DNA of 64,000 nucleotides. It comes from Tropicibacter naphthalenivorans (GTDB lineage: Bacteria; Pseudomonadota; Alphaproteobacteria; Rhodobacterales; Rhodobacteraceae). The stretch lies in contig NZ_FWXX01000005.1 in NCBI RefSeq assembly GCF_900176475.1, positions 186,001 to 250,000 of the forward strand, read 5' to 3'. A program made the position numbers and the translations under genes. Shown piece by piece: positions 19,038 to 29,324 of the stretch (positions are counted from its first letter, which is position 1; each line of letters begins with the position of its first letter). Under the pieces are notes generated by a model. That model was given only the letters and a program-made list of their open reading frames with translations, was not told where the DNA came from and ran no database searches.

Positions 19038-20075
19038 ATGTCTGACTTCTTTACCACCACTTACACAGGAATCGCGCTGGTCGTGCTGGCCCAGATCCTT
19101 TTGGTTCTGGTGCCGCTTCTTGTGTCTTTGGCCTTCTTGATGTGGGGCGACCGCAAAATCTGGGCGGCTGTCCAGATGCGGCGCGGTCCGAACGTGGTTG
19201 GCACGTTCGGCTTGCTGCAAAGTTTTGCCGACTTTTTGAAGTATATCGTCAAAGAGGTCGTGGTGCCTGCGGGTGCGGACCGGGCGGTGTTCTTTATCGC
19301 GCCGATGGTCAGCCTTGTGATGGCCTTCATCGCCTGGGCGGTGATCCCGTTCGGCGACGGCTGGGTGATCGCGAATATCAACGTGGCGATCCTCTATGTC
19401 TTTGCGATCTCGTCGCTAGAGGTTTACGGCGTGATCATGGGGGGCTGGGCGTCCAACTCCAAGTACCCGTTCCTTGGCTCGCTGCGTTCTGCGGCGCAGA
19501 TGATTTCGTACGAGGTGTCGATCGGCCTGATCATCATCGGCGTTGTCATCTCGGCCGGGTCGCTGAACTTTGGCGAGATCGTCAAGTCGCAGGACGGCAT
19601 GGGCCTGCTGAGCTGGTATTGGCTGCCGCACTTCCCGATGATGATCTTGTTCTTCATCTCGGCGCTGGCCGAAACCAACCGCCCGCCGTTCGATCTTCCC
19701 GAAGCGGAATCGGAACTGGTTGCCGGTTACCAGGTGGAATACTCCTCGACGCCGTTCTTGCTGTTCATGATCGGCGAACTGACCGCCGTCGTCCTGATGT
19801 GCGCCCTGGTCTCGCTGCTGTTCTTTGGCGGCTGGCTGTCCCCGGTCGAAGGCCTGCCGGACGGGTTGTTCTGGATGGTTATCAAGATGATCTTCGTCTT
19901 CTTCCTGTTCTCGATGGTCAAGGCGATCACCCCGCGGTACCGCTATGACCAGCTGATGCGCCTGGGGTGGAAAGTCTTCCTGCCGTTCTCGCTGGTCTGG
20001 GTCGTCTTCGTGGCCTTCGCTGCCAAGTTCGGCTGGTTCTGGGGGCTCTACGCTCGCTGGGCGGTTGGGGGCTAA
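19038..20075 (+). CDS. nuoH: NADH-quinone oxidoreductase subunit H
   Basis: A protein of 345 aa with about eight membrane helices. Signatures are [16 protein letters not shown] near residue 37 and the loop [17 protein letters not shown] near residue 211 that closes the quinone channel. It joins the membrane and peripheral arms. The next gene begins 2 bp later. Confidence 0.96.
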   Translation: MSDFFTTTYTGIALVVLAQILLVLVPLLVSLAFLMWGDRKIWAAVQMRRGPNVVGTFGLLQSFADFLKYIVKEVVVPAGADRAVFFIAPMVSLVMAFIAWAVIPFGDGWVIANINVAILYVFAISSLEVYGVIMGGWASNSKYPFLGSLRSAAQMISYEVSIGLIIIGVVISAGSLNFGEIVKSQDGMGLLSWYWLPHFPMMILFFISALAETNRPPFDLPEAESELVAGYQVEYSSTPFLLFMIGELTAVVLMCALVSLLFFGGWLSPVEGLPDGLFWMVIKMIFVFFLFSMVKAITPRYRYDQLMRLGWKVFLPFSLVWVVFVAFAAKFGWFWGLYARWAVGG

Positions 20076-20077
20076 GG

Positions 20078-20371
20078 ATGTCCGACCTCAAGCAAGCGCT
20101 TCTGGATGCCAAGTATGTGGACATGATTTCGCTCGGCGATTTCGTTGTCCGCGACTGCGGCTTGCCGGATGTGGATGCCGAGGGAAACCTGATGCCGCAG
20201 GCGAGCGAGATCGCCGCGGCGTTGTTCCGCTGGGCGGCTGACGTGCCGGCGGGTTCAGATAACACGGCGCGGGCTGCGGCTGGCGCGGATCAAAGTGATC
20301 AGTCGGGTGGGGACAAGATCCTCCCCGAGGCGGCGGCAGAGCCCGACGCCGACAAGCAGGAGAGCGCGTGA
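20078..20371 (+). CDS. nuo-embedded conserved hypothetical protein
   Basis: A soluble protein of 97 aa between nuoH and nuoI. The first 55 residues look ordered ([20 protein letters not shown]); the remainder is an acidic Ala/Asp-rich tail. It starts 2 bp after nuoH and its stop overlaps nuoI by 1 bp. No family is recognised. Translational coupling to nuoI is likely. Confidence 0.68.
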   Translation: MSDLKQALLDAKYVDMISLGDFVVRDCGLPDVDAEGNLMPQASEIAAALFRWAADVPAGSDNTARAAAGADQSDQSGGDKILPEAAAEPDADKQESA

Positions 20372-20865
20372 TGGCAAACATCGATTACGGGCGGGCGGCA
20401 AAATACTTTTTGCTCGCGGATTTCGTGAAGGGCTTTCAGCTGGGGCTGAAGTACTTCTTTGCGCCCAAGGCGACGCTGAACTACCCGCATGAAAAGGGGC
20501 CGCTGTCGCCCCGTTTTCGCGGTGAACACGCGCTGCGCCGCTATCCCAACGGCGAAGAGCGCTGCATCGCGTGCAAACTGTGCGAGGCGATCTGCCCCGC
20601 GCAGGCGATCACCATCGACGCCGAGCCGCGCGAAGACGGTTCGCGTCGCACCACGCGCTACGACATCGACATGACCAAGTGCATCTACTGCGGTTTCTGC
20701 CAAGAGGCCTGCCCGGTGGACGCCATCGTCGAAGGCCCGAACTTTGAATTCTCGACCGAGACCCGCGAAGAGCTGTTCTACGACAAGGCCAAGCTGCTGG
20801 AAAACGGCGAGCGCTGGGAAGCCGAGATCGCGCGCAACCTCGAAATGGATGCGCCCTACCGATGA
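20371..20865 (+). CDS. nuoI: NADH-quinone oxidoreductase subunit I
   Basis: A protein of 164 aa carrying two [4Fe-4S] clusters (N6a and N6b). The ligands are [12 protein letters not shown] and [12 protein letters not shown], at about residues 66 and 106. It links NuoG to NuoB. Start 20371 is chosen; a GTG codon at 20368 would extend it by one residue. The stop overlaps a 42-codon frame by 4 bp. Confidence 0.95.
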   Translation: MANIDYGRAAKYFLLADFVKGFQLGLKYFFAPKATLNYPHEKGPLSPRFRGEHALRRYPNGEERCIACKLCEAICPAQAITIDAEPREDGSRRTTRYDIDMTKCIYCGFCQEACPVDAIVEGPNFEFSTETREELFYDKAKLLENGERWEAEIARNLEMDAPYR

Positions 20866-20990
20866 AACCTGTTCTCCGCCATAGCTGTGCTGCGTTGACT
20901 TCGGCCCTTGGCCGGGGCGCGGCGGCCTGTGGCGGTGCGTTTTGTGCCGAGCCTGTATCGTTCGCAACGACAAAGGAGACGGCGCAATGA
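20862..20990 (+). CDS. possible 42-residue peptide coupled to nuoI
   Basis: An ATG overlapping the nuoI stop (ATGA) opens a 42-codon frame that ends in another ATGA overlap with the next gene. The double coupling is suggestive. However, the product is Ala/Gly/Cys-rich with no recognisable feature, and it may only be a path for ribosomes across a 120-bp gap. Low confidence. Confidence 0.3.
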   Translation: MKPVLRHSCAALTSALGRGAAACGGAFCAEPVSFATTKETAQ

Positions 20991-21391
20991 CCGGCAAGAC
21001 GCCTTTTGAACTGATGATGGAACAAGCGCAGGAAATGGCCAAGGCCTTTAACCCTGCGATGACCTCGTTCGATCCCAAGGGTTTTGAAAAGCTTTGGCCG
21101 ACCATGTCCAAGGACGCCATGGAGATGTTCTTTGGCAAGGGCATGTCCAAGTCGGGCTTGGACGCCAAAACCCGCCTTTTGCTGACCCTCGCGGGGCTGA
21201 CCATGCAAGGGGCACAGGCGGAAACGCCGTTCCGGATGACCGTGCGCCACGCCATCGAGGCGGGCGCCACCGAAGAAGAAGTGGCCGAGACCATCGCGCA
21301 GATGTCGATGTTCGCCGGTATACCCGCCATGACCCGCGCCATGGAACTGGCGCGTGAGGTGATGGCCGACAAAAAGGATGATGAGACATGA
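20987..21391 (+). CDS. carboxymuconolactone decarboxylase (AhpD-like fold) family protein
   Basis: A protein of 134 aa with the CMD-type helical pattern: [18 protein letters not shown] near residue 58, [18 protein letters not shown] and a final methionine-rich helix. There is no cysteine at all, so an AhpD-type peroxidase cycle is excluded. It lies between nuoI and nuoJ with 4-bp overlaps on both sides. Such genes are not classic complex I partners; a quinone- or assembly-related role is only a guess. Confidence 0.8.
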   Translation: MTGKTPFELMMEQAQEMAKAFNPAMTSFDPKGFEKLWPTMSKDAMEMFFGKGMSKSGLDAKTRLLLTLAGLTMQGAQAETPFRMTVRHAIEAGATEEEVAETIAQMSMFAGIPAMTRAMELAREVMADKKDDET

Positions 21392-21990
21392 TGGTCTTTG
21401 CCTTCTACCTGTTTGCGCTCAGCGCCATTGCGGGGGGCCTGTTCACGGTCGTTAGCCGCAACCCGGTGCACTCGGTGCTGTGGCTGATCCTTGCCTTCCT
21501 GTCGTCGGCGGGGCTGTTCGTGCTGATGGGCGCGGAATTCGTCGCGATGCTGCTGATCATCGTTTACGTGGGCGCGGTCGCGGTGCTGTTCCTGTTCGTG
21601 GTGATGATGCTGGACGTGGACTTTGCCGAGCTCAAGGCCGAGATGGCCAGCTATATGCCGCTGGCGTTGCTGATTGGCCTTGTGCTGTTGATGCAGCTGG
21701 CCATGGCCTTTGGCGTCTGGGAAGCGTCGGAACTGGCCGCAAGCCAGATGGCCGCGCCGATGCCCGCTGACATGCACAACACGCAGGCGCTGGGGATGAT
21801 CCTCTATGACCAGTACTTCCTGCTGTTCCAGCTGGCCGGTCTGATCCTGCTGGTCGCTATGATTGGCGCGATTGTTCTGACCCTGCGCCACCGTGCCGAC
21901 GTCAAGCGTCAGGACGTGGTGGCCCAGATGATGCGCGACCCCGCCACGGCGATGGAACTGCGCGACGTCAAACCGGGGCAGGGCCTGTAA
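21388..21990 (+). CDS. nuoJ: NADH-quinone oxidoreductase subunit J
   Basis: A protein of 200 aa with five membrane helices. [20 protein letters not shown] near residue 26 and the helix [17 protein letters not shown] near residue 56, which contains the flexible turn of this subunit, mark the family. It takes part in coupling quinone reduction to proton pumping. Confidence 0.94.
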   Translation: MMVFAFYLFALSAIAGGLFTVVSRNPVHSVLWLILAFLSSAGLFVLMGAEFVAMLLIIVYVGAVAVLFLFVVMMLDVDFAELKAEMASYMPLALLIGLVLLMQLAMAFGVWEASELAASQMAAPMPADMHNTQALGMILYDQYFLLFQLAGLILLVAMIGAIVLTLRHRADVKRQDVVAQMMRDPATAMELRDVKPGQGL

Positions 21991-22015
21991 TGGCCCGCCC
22001 TTGCCGGGGCGCGCG

Positions 22016-22216
22016 ATGAGCGCGGTCTGGGACTTCCTTTTGTCGCCGTGGGGGGTCGCGGCCTACGGGATGTTCTGGGTGGCGAAACTTTTGGCGGGGG
22101 CTTGGGTGCTCCGCCGCGCCGTTTCGATCCTGCCTCAGGCTGGCCAGGTCTGGGTGAACGGCAAAATCGGGGTGATGCGCGGGCTGATGGCCCGGTTGCG
22201 CCCCCCGGCGGTCTGA
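22016..22216 (+). CDS. nuo-embedded small protein, possibly membrane-associated
   Basis: A protein of 66 aa between nuoJ and nuoK. It has one hydrophobic helix with aromatic residues (about 3-35) and a basic C-terminus (RGLMARLRPPAV). The ribosome site is poor. No homologue is recognised. It could be genuine, as other gaps in this cluster hold small membrane genes, but evidence is modest. Confidence 0.45.
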   Translation: MSAVWDFLLSPWGVAAYGMFWVAKLLAGAWVLRRAVSILPQAGQVWVNGKIGVMRGLMARLRPPAV

Positions 22217-22321
22217 CGGGCCGCACAGAGATTTGAGACCTCGGGCAACCGGGGGCAGGGGCGCAGCCCTTGTGCAAGACGAGACGGAACTGAAACGGGC
22301 AAACGACCCGGAGGGACGACA

Positions 22322-22627
22322 ATGATCGGATTGGAACATTACCTGACGGTGGCAGCTGTGCTGTTTGTCATCGGGATTTTCGGGCTCTTCCTGAACCGCA
22401 AGAACGTGATCATCCTGCTGATGAGCATCGAACTCATGCTGCTGGCGGTCAACATCAACCTCGTCGCCTTTTCGACCCATCTGGGCGATCTGGTGGGGCA
22501 GGTCTTTACGCTCTTTGTCCTGACGGTGGCTGCTGCGGAAGCGGCCATTGGCCTTGCCATTCTCGTCTGTTTCTTCCGCAACCGCGGCACCATTGCCGTG
22601 GAAGACGTCAACGTGATGAAGGGCTAA
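22322..22627 (+). CDS. nuoK: NADH-quinone oxidoreductase subunit K
   Basis: A protein of 101 aa with three membrane helices and the conserved [15 protein letters not shown] and [10 protein letters not shown] segments, whose glutamates form part of the proton path. GGAGG lies just upstream. nuoL follows after 4 bp. Confidence 0.95.
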   Translation: MIGLEHYLTVAAVLFVIGIFGLFLNRKNVIILLMSIELMLLAVNINLVAFSTHLGDLVGQVFTLFVLTVAAAEAAIGLAILVCFFRNRGTIAVEDVNVMKG

Positions 22628-22631
22628 GCCG

Positions 22632-24722
22632 ATGGAAACCATCATCCTATTCGCCCCGCTGGTGGGCAGCCTGATCGCGGGCTTCGGCTGGCGGTTCGTG
22701 TCGATCCGCGGCGCCCAGTGGATCACCACGGGCCTGCTGTTCCTGGCCTGCGCCCTGTCGTGGGTCGTGTTCCTGACCCATGGGCCGGAAACCCAGCACA
22801 TCACGATCATGCGCTGGATCGAGTCTGGCTCGCTCAGCACCGATTGGGCGATCCGTCTGGACCGCCTGACCTCGATCATGCTGATCGTCGTCACCACCGT
22901 TTCGGCGCTCGTGCACCTCTATTCCTTCGGCTACATGGCGCATGACGAGAACTTCAAAGAGGGCGAGGAAAGCTATCGCGCCCGGTTCTTTGCCTATCTG
23001 TCGTTCTTTACCTTTGCCATGCTCATGCTGGTGACGTCGGACAACCTCGTCCAGATGTTCTTTGGCTGGGAAGGCGTGGGTGTCGCCTCCTACCTGCTGA
23101 TCGGCTTCTACTACCGCAAGCCGAGCGCCAACATCGCCGCGATGAAGGCCTTTGTGGTCAACCGTGTGGGTGACTTTGGGTTCGCTCTGGGCATCTTTGC
23201 GCTGTTCTACCTGACGGACTCGATCAACTTTGACGATATCTTTGCCGCGTCGGCCGGTCTGGCGGACACGCAGCTGACCTTCCTGTGGCGCGAGTGGACC
23301 GCCTCCGAGGTGATCGCGGTTCTGCTGTTCATCGGTGCCATGGGTAAATCGGCGCAGCTGCTGCTGCACACCTGGCTGCCGGACGCGATGGAAGGCCCGA
23401 CCCCGGTGTCGGCGCTGATCCACGCCGCAACCATGGTGACCGCCGGTGTGTTCCTTGTGTGCCGCATGTCGCCGCTGATGGAATACGCGCCGAACGCCAT
23501 GGCTTTCGTGACCGTGCTGGGCGCGACGACGGCCTTCTTTGCCGCCACCGTGGGTCTGGTGCAGAACGACATCAAGCGCGTGATCGCCTATTCGACCTGT
23601 TCGCAGCTGGGCTACATGTTCGTGGCGGCGGGCGTGGGCGTCTATTCGGTGGCCATGTTCCACCTGTTCACGCACGCCTTCTTCAAGGCGATGCTGTTCC
23701 TGGGCGCAGGCTCGGTCATCCACGCGATGCACCACGAGCAGGACATGCGCAACTATGGCGGCCTGCGTAAGAAGATCCCGCTGACCTTCTGGGCGATGAT
23801 GATCGGCACGCTGGCCATCACTGGCGTGGGTATCCCGCTGACGCACTTTGGCTTTGCCGGCTTCCTGTCCAAGGATGCGGTCATCGAAAGCGCATGGGCG
23901 GGCACCGCGGGGGGCTATGCCTTCTGGATGCTGGTCATCGCGGCGCTGTTCACCTCGTTCTACAGCTGGCGTCTGATCTTCATGACCTTCTACGGCAAGC
24001 CGCGCGGCGACAAGCACGCCCATGAGCACGCCCATGAAAGCCCGACTGTCATGCTGATCCCGCTGGGCGTTCTGTCGCTGGGTGCGATCTTCTCGGGGAT
24101 GGTGTGGTACAACTCGTTCTTTGGCGACCACAACTCGGTGAACAAGTTCTTTGGCATTCCCGCCCATCACGAAGAGATGGCGGACGCCGGTCACGGTGAC
24201 GATCACGCGGCCCCGGCGGCGGATCATGGCGCAGCTGACGATCACGGCGCAGCGGTGGCCCACGCGGCCCCGCAGGGCGCGATCTTTATCCACCCGGACA
24301 ACCACGTCATGGACGAGGCGCACCACGCCCCGACCTGGGTCAAGATCAGCCCCTTCATCGCCATGCTGATCGGTCTGGGCACCGCCTACCTGTTCTACAT
24401 CGTCAACCCGTCGCTGCCGGTGCGTCTGGCGCAGCAGCAGCAGCCGCTGTACCAGTTCCTGCTGAACAAGTGGTACTTTGACGAGATCTACGACTTCTTG
24501 TTCGTGCAACCGTCCAAGGCCATTGGCCGCTTCTTCTGGAAGCGCGGTGACACCAATGTCATCGACGGGTCGATCAACGGCGTGGCCATGGGCATCGTGC
24601 CCTTCTTTACAAAGCTCGCTGGGCGCGCGCAGTCCGGCTACATCTTCACCTATGCCTTTGCCATGGTCATCGGCATCGCGGTCTTCATCACCTGGATGAC
24701 GCTCAGCGGAGGGGCGCACTAA
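22632..24722 (+). CDS. nuoL: NADH-quinone oxidoreductase subunit L
   Basis: A protein of 696 aa, the distal antiporter-like pump subunit with the long lateral helix. Signatures are [17 protein letters not shown] near residue 143 and [19 protein letters not shown] near residue 240. Between about residues 510 and 570 lies a loop with more than a dozen histidines mixed with Asp and Ala, between membrane segments; I do not recall this as a general NuoL feature. The stop shares one base with the nuoM start. Confidence 0.95.
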   Translation: METIILFAPLVGSLIAGFGWRFVSIRGAQWITTGLLFLACALSWVVFLTHGPETQHITIMRWIESGSLSTDWAIRLDRLTSIMLIVVTTVSALVHLYSFGYMAHDENFKEGEESYRARFFAYLSFFTFAMLMLVTSDNLVQMFFGWEGVGVASYLLIGFYYRKPSANIAAMKAFVVNRVGDFGFALGIFALFYLTDSINFDDIFAASAGLADTQLTFLWREWTASEVIAVLLFIGAMGKSAQLLLHTWLPDAMEGPTPVSALIHAATMVTAGVFLVCRMSPLMEYAPNAMAFVTVLGATTAFFAATVGLVQNDIKRVIAYSTCSQLGYMFVAAGVGVYSVAMFHLFTHAFFKAMLFLGAGSVIHAMHHEQDMRNYGGLRKKIPLTFWAMMIGTLAITGVGIPLTHFGFAGFLSKDAVIESAWAGTAGGYAFWMLVIAALFTSFYSWRLIFMTFYGKPRGDKHAHEHAHESPTVMLIPLGVLSLGAIFSGMVWYNSFFGDHNSVNKFFGIPAHHEEMADAGHGDDHAAPAADHGAADDHGAAVAHAAPQGAIFIHPDNHVMDEAHHAPTWVKISPFIAMLIGLGTAYLFYIVNPSLPVRLAQQQQPLYQFLLNKWYFDEIYDFLFVQPSKAIGRFFWKRGDTNVIDGSINGVAMGIVPFFTKLAGRAQSGYIFTYAFAMVIGIAVFITWMTLSGGAH

Positions 24723-26275
24723 TGGGTAACCTTCTTTCCATCGTCACTTTCCTGCCCGCTCTGGCAGCCCTTGTCCTCGCGCTGTTCCTGCGCGGGGGGG
24801 ATGAGGCGGCCGATCGCAATGCAAAGTGGCTGGCGCTGATCGCCACCTCGGCGACCTTCGTGATTTCGCTGTTCATCCTGTTCCAGTTCGACCCCGCCGA
24901 CACCGGTTTCCAGATGGTCGAGGAACGCACTTGGGTGATGGGCCTGACCTACAAGATGGGCGTCGACGGCATTTCGGTGCTGTTCGTGATGCTGACCACC
25001 TTTATGATGCCGCTGACGATCTATGCCTCTTGGGGTGTGGAAAAGCGGGTCAAGGAATACATGATCGCCTTCCTGCTGCTGGAAACGCTGATGCTGGGCG
25101 TGTTCATGGCGCTGGACCTGGTGCTGTTCTACATGTTCTTCGAGGCCGGTCTGATCCCGATGTTCCTGGTGATCGGCATCTGGGGCGGGGCGAACCGCAT
25201 TTACGCATCGTTCAAGTTCTTCCTCTACACCTTCCTTGGCTCGGTGCTGATGCTGGTGGCGATGGTGGCGATGTACGCGGACGCGGGCACCACCGACATC
25301 CCGACGCTGATGACTCATACCTTTGGCACCGAGACGTTCAGCCTGCTGGGCATTCAGGTGGTCGGCGGGATGCAGACGCTGCTATTCCTCGCGTTCTTTG
25401 CCAGCTTCGCGGTCAAGATGCCCATGTGGCCGGTGCACACCTGGCTGCCGGACGCCCACGTGCAAGCGCCGACCGCAGGCTCGGTGGTGCTGGCGGCGAT
25501 CCTGCTCAAGATGGGCGGCTACGGCTTCCTGCGCTTCTCGCTGCCGATGTTCCCGGTGGGCTCTGAAGTGATGTCTGACCTCGTCTTCACCCTTTCGGTG
25601 ATCGCGATCATCTACACCTCGCTGGTGGCGCTGGTCCAAGAGGACATGAAAAAGCTGATCGCCTATTCGTCCGTCGCGCACATGGGCTACGTGACCATGG
25701 GGATCTTTGCGGCGAACCAGCAGGGCATCGACGGCGCGATCTTTCAGATGCTGTCGCACGGCTTTATCTCTGGCGCGCTGTTCCTGTGTGTGGGCGTGAT
25801 TTACGACCGGATGCACACCCGTGAGATCGACGCCTATGGCGGTCTTGTGAACCGGATGCCGGCCTATGCGCTGATCTTCATGTTCTTCACCATGGCGAAC
25901 GTCGGCCTGCCGGGCACCTCTGGCTTTATCGGGGAATTCCTGACCCTCATGGGTATCTTCCAGAAGAACACCTGGGTCGCGGCGGGCGCTGCAACCGGTG
26001 TGATCCTCTCGGCGGCCTATGCGCTGTGGCTGTACCGCCGCGTGGTCATGGGTGATCTGATCAAGGAAAGCCTCAAGACCATTCAGGACATGAACGCCCG
26101 CGAAAAGCTGATCTTTGCGCCGCTGGTGGTCATGACGATCTGGATGGGGGTCTATCCCGCGCCGATCCTCGACCGCATCGGGCCGAGCGTCACGGCATTG
26201 GTTGAACATTACGACTCGGCTGTCGAGGCGGCCGGTCTGGGTGCTGCGCCTGTTGCAGCCGTAGCAGAACATTAA
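24722..26275 (+). CDS. nuoM: NADH-quinone oxidoreductase subunit M
   Basis: A protein of 517 aa, an antiporter-like membrane pump subunit. Family segments seen are [18 protein letters not shown] near residue 140, [18 protein letters not shown] near residue 240 and [14 protein letters not shown] near residue 316. It ends with an Ala-rich tail. nuoN follows after 13 bp. Confidence 0.95.
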   Translation: MGNLLSIVTFLPALAALVLALFLRGGDEAADRNAKWLALIATSATFVISLFILFQFDPADTGFQMVEERTWVMGLTYKMGVDGISVLFVMLTTFMMPLTIYASWGVEKRVKEYMIAFLLLETLMLGVFMALDLVLFYMFFEAGLIPMFLVIGIWGGANRIYASFKFFLYTFLGSVLMLVAMVAMYADAGTTDIPTLMTHTFGTETFSLLGIQVVGGMQTLLFLAFFASFAVKMPMWPVHTWLPDAHVQAPTAGSVVLAAILLKMGGYGFLRFSLPMFPVGSEVMSDLVFTLSVIAIIYTSLVALVQEDMKKLIAYSSVAHMGYVTMGIFAANQQGIDGAIFQMLSHGFISGALFLCVGVIYDRMHTREIDAYGGLVNRMPAYALIFMFFTMANVGLPGTSGFIGEFLTLMGIFQKNTWVAAGAATGVILSAAYALWLYRRVVMGDLIKESLKTIQDMNAREKLIFAPLVVMTIWMGVYPAPILDRIGPSVTALVEHYDSAVEAAGLGAAPVAAVAEH

Positions 26276-26288
26276 GGGGGCGGGTCAC

Positions 26289-27731
26289 ATGATCTCGGCT
26301 GATCTCAACATCATCCTGCCGGAAATCCTCATCGCGCTGTTCGCGATGGTGGCTCTGGTCGGCGCGGTCTACACCGGCAAGGACAAGCTGGCCTCTGTGC
26401 TGGTCTGGGCGACCTCGGCGCTGTTCCTGCTGATCGCTTTCTGGGTGGGCACCACGGGCGAGGGGGCTTCGGTCGCCTTTAACGGGATGTTCATCGAAGA
26501 CGGCTTTTCGCGCTTTGCCAAGGTGGTCATCCTGACCTCGGCGGCGGCGGTCCTGCTGATGTCCGAAGGGTACATGGCCCGCCGTGGCCTGCTGCGGTTT
26601 GAATATCCGCTGCTGGTGGCGCTGGCCGTCGTCGGCATGATGATGATGGTCTCTGCGGGCGATCTGATGTCGCTGTATATGGGCCTCGAGCTGCAATCGC
26701 TGGCGCTGTACGTTGTCGCGTCGCTGCGCCGCGACAGCGTGAAATCCACCGAAGCGGGCCTCAAGTACTTTGTGCTGGGCGCGCTGTCCTCGGGGCTGCT
26801 GCTTTACGGCGCATCGTTGATCTACGGCTTTGCGGGCACCACGCTGTTCTCGGGCATCATCGCCGCCGCCACCGAAGGCCACGTCTCGGTCGGTCTGCTG
26901 CTGGGCCTCGTGCTGATGATCTCTGGCCTCGCGTTCAAGGTCTCTGCCGTGCCGTTCCACATGTGGACCCCGGACGTCTATGAAGGCTCGCCGACCCCGG
27001 TCACCGCCTTCTTTGCCACCGCGCCCAAGATGGCGGCCATGGGCCTGTTCGCCCGCGTGATGCACGACGCCTTTGGCGGGGCCGTCGCGGACTGGAGCCA
27101 GGTGATCGCGCTGATTTCCGTGCTGTCCATGTTCCTTGGTGCCGTTGCCGCGATCGGCCAGCGCGATATCAAGCGTCTGATGGCCTACTCGTCGATCGCC
27201 CACATGGGCTATGCGTTGATGGGTCTGGCGGCGGGCACCGAGCTGGGTGTGCACGCGATGCTGGTTTACATGGCGATCTACGTCACCATGAACGTCGGCA
27301 CCTTTGCCTTTATCATGTCGATGGAGCGTGACGGCCAGCCGGTGACCGACATCAACGCCCTTGGCATGTACGCCTCCAAGGAGCCGGGCAAGGCGCTGGC
27401 CATGCTGGTGCTGCTGTTCTCGCTGGCCGGTGTTCCGCCGCTGCTGGGCTTCTTTGGCAAGCTCTACGTGCTGCGCGCCGCCTACGAGGCGGGCCTTGCG
27501 TGGCTGGCGGTGGCCGGTGTGATCGCCTCGGTGATCGGGGCCTTCTACTACCTGCGGATCGTCTACTACATGTACTTTGGCGAAGAGCAGGAAGAGGCGC
27601 TGGACGGTGGCAAGTCTCCGGTCCTTTGGGGCTTCCTGATGGCGTCCGCGATCATCATGGTGGTCGGCATCGTCAACATGTTCGGCGTCGATGGCGCGGC
27701 GCAAGCGGCGGCCATGGCGCTGGTCAACTGA
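26289..27731 (+). CDS. nuoN: NADH-quinone oxidoreductase subunit N
   Basis: A protein of 480 aa, the third antiporter-like subunit. Segments [17 protein letters not shown] near residue 131, [17 protein letters not shown] near residue 222 and [16 protein letters not shown] near residue 298 mark the family. It ends the A-N series. birA follows after 75 bp containing a hairpin. Confidence 0.95.
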   Translation: MISADLNIILPEILIALFAMVALVGAVYTGKDKLASVLVWATSALFLLIAFWVGTTGEGASVAFNGMFIEDGFSRFAKVVILTSAAAVLLMSEGYMARRGLLRFEYPLLVALAVVGMMMMVSAGDLMSLYMGLELQSLALYVVASLRRDSVKSTEAGLKYFVLGALSSGLLLYGASLIYGFAGTTLFSGIIAAATEGHVSVGLLLGLVLMISGLAFKVSAVPFHMWTPDVYEGSPTPVTAFFATAPKMAAMGLFARVMHDAFGGAVADWSQVIALISVLSMFLGAVAAIGQRDIKRLMAYSSIAHMGYALMGLAAGTELGVHAMLVYMAIYVTMNVGTFAFIMSMERDGQPVTDINALGMYASKEPGKALAMLVLLFSLAGVPPLLGFFGKLYVLRAAYEAGLAWLAVAGVIASVIGAFYYLRIVYYMYFGEEQEEALDGGKSPVLWGFLMASAIIMVVGIVNMFGVDGAAQAAAMALVN

Positions 27732-27752
27732 CCGACGGCCTGACAATTAAGC

Positions 27753-27792
27753 AAACGGTGGCGCGCCTTTCGGGCGCGCTGCTGCGTTTCTA
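27753..27792 (+). terminator. hairpin between nuoN and birA
   Basis: GCGCGCC (27761-27767) pairs with GGCGCGC (27773-27779), and an outer AAACG/CGTTT pair (27753-27757 with 27785-27789) extends it. The following T-run is short, so it may attenuate rather than end transcription. Confidence 0.45.
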
Positions 27793-27806
27793 AGGGGGCT
27801 TTCAGA

Positions 27807-28535
27807 ATGTGGCCTGACGGATATGCCAAGCGGGTTCTGCCCGAGGTCGACAGTACAAACGCCGAAGCGGCGCGCATTGCGCCGGATCTGGCGGGGCCGG
27901 AGTGGATTCTTGGCCTGCGCCAGACGGCAGGGCGCGGGCGGCGCGGGCGCGCTTGGGTGAACCCCGAGGGCAACTTTACCGCCACGCTGGTGATGCGCCC
28001 GCTTGAGGCGCCCGACGTGATCGCTCTGCGCAGTTTCGTGGCCTCTCTGGCGCTTTATGATGCCTTTGCACAAGTCACCGGGACCGACGCGGGCCTGTCG
28101 CTGAAATGGCCCAACGATGTGCTGCTGAACGGCGGCAAGGTGGCAGGCATCCTGCTAGAGGGCAGTCCCGGCTATCTGGCCATCGGCATCGGCGTCAACC
28201 TGATCGCTGCGCCGGATGCGTCCCAAGTCGAAGCGGGTGCGGTCTCCCCGGTCAGCCTGCTGGCCGAAACCGGCGTGCGCCTCACGCCCGAAGCCTTCCT
28301 GACCGCGCTGGCCCAGGCCTACGCCAAGTGGGAGCGGACCTTTACCACCTTTGGCTTTGCCCCGGTGCGCGAGGCGTGGCTGTCCCGCGCCGCCCGCCTG
28401 GGTGAGACCATCACGGCACGCACCACGCAGCAAGAGACGGTGGGCGTGTTTGAGACGGTGGACGCCGAGGGCAATCTGGTCTTAAAGACCCCCAAAGCCC
28501 GCGTCGCCATCGCCGCCGCGGACGTGTTTTTCTAA
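27807..28535 (+). CDS. birA: biotin--[acetyl-CoA-carboxylase] ligase
   Basis: A protein of 242 aa, the short class without an N-terminal DNA-binding domain, so it is an enzyme and not a repressor. Visible are the biotinyl-AMP loop TAGRGRRGRAWVNPEG near residue 38 and KWPNDVLLNGGKVAGILLEG near residue 99. It joins biotin to the carrier lysine of carboxylases such as MccA at the start of the window. The linked coaX and RNase J genes follow. Confidence 0.93.
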   Translation: MWPDGYAKRVLPEVDSTNAEAARIAPDLAGPEWILGLRQTAGRGRRGRAWVNPEGNFTATLVMRPLEAPDVIALRSFVASLALYDAFAQVTGTDAGLSLKWPNDVLLNGGKVAGILLEGSPGYLAIGIGVNLIAAPDASQVEAGAVSPVSLLAETGVRLTPEAFLTALAQAYAKWERTFTTFGFAPVREAWLSRAARLGETITARTTQQETVGVFETVDAEGNLVLKTPKARVAIAAADVFF

Positions 28536-28547
28536 GGGACCGCCCCC

Positions 28548-29324
28548 ATGCTCTTGGCCATCGACTGCGGCAACACCAATACCGTCTTTTCCATCTGGGA
28601 CGGGGCGAAGTTCATCGCCACTTGGCGCACGGCCACGATGCACCAGCGCACGGCGGACCAATACTATGTCTGGCTGTCGACCCTGATGGCCTTTCAAAAG
28701 ATCGAAGCGGACATCACCGACGTGATCGTCTCGAGCACCGTGCCGCGCGTCGTGTTCAACCTGCGTGTGCTGGCGGACCGCTATTTCAACACGCGCCCCA
28801 TCGTGGTGGGCAAGCCAGAATGCGATCTGCCGGTGGACGTGCGCGTCGATGCGGGCACTGCCGTGGGCCCGGATCGTCTTGTAAACACCGTTGCGGGTTA
28901 CGATCTATTCGGCGGCGACCTGATCGTTGTCGATTTCGGCACCGCAACGACGTTCGACGTGGTGGCCGAGGATGGCGCCTATGTGGGCGGGGTCATTGCG
29001 CCGGGCGTTAACCTCAGCCTCGAAGCCTTGCACCAGGCAGCGGCGGCGCTACCTCACGTCGATATTTCCAAACCGGCCATGGTGGTTGGCACCAACACCG
29101 TGGCCTGTATGCAGTCTGGCGTTTTCTGGGGCTACGTCGGCCTCGTGCGTGAGATCTGCAACCAGATCAAGGCCGAGCGCGGCCGTAAAATGCGCATCAT
29201 TTCCACGGGGGGGCTGGCCCCGCTGTTCCAGCAGGCCGTCGACCTGTTCGACGAATTCCGCGATGACCTGACCATGCACGGTCTGCGGGTCATCCATGAT
29301 CATAACAAAGGCAAGACCTTATGA
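28548..29324 (+). CDS. coaX: type III pantothenate kinase
   Basis: A protein of 258 aa of the ASKHA fold. LLAIDCGNTNTVFSIW at the N-terminus is the phosphate-1 motif; VDAGTAVGPDRLVN near residue 99, DFGTATTFDVV near residue 127 and GGVIAPGVNLS near residue 146 complete the family pattern. It phosphorylates pantothenate, the first step of CoA synthesis. The stop overlaps the RNase J start by 4 bp. Confidence 0.95.
   Translation: MLLAIDCGNTNTVFSIWDGAKFIATWRTATMHQRTADQYYVWLSTLMAFQKIEADITDVIVSSTVPRVVFNLRVLADRYFNTRPIVVGKPECDLPVDVRVDAGTAVGPDRLVNTVAGYDLFGGDLIVVDFGTATTFDVVAEDGAYVGGVIAPGVNLSLEALHQAAAALPHVDISKPAMVVGTNTVACMQSGVFWGYVGLVREICNQIKAERGRKMRIISTGGLAPLFQQAVDLFDEFRDDLTMHGLRVIHDHNKGKTL

Noticed and set aside
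16530-19220. An 896-codon minus-strand frame across nuoG and its neighbour
   Set aside because: It is a shadow of the nuoG reading frame with odd composition (His, Arg, Gln, Val rich), no ribosome site and no recognisable domain.
22647-24719. A 690-codon minus-strand frame opposite nuoL
   Set aside because: It is a shadow of nuoL, with His/Arg/Asp-rich translation and no start signal.
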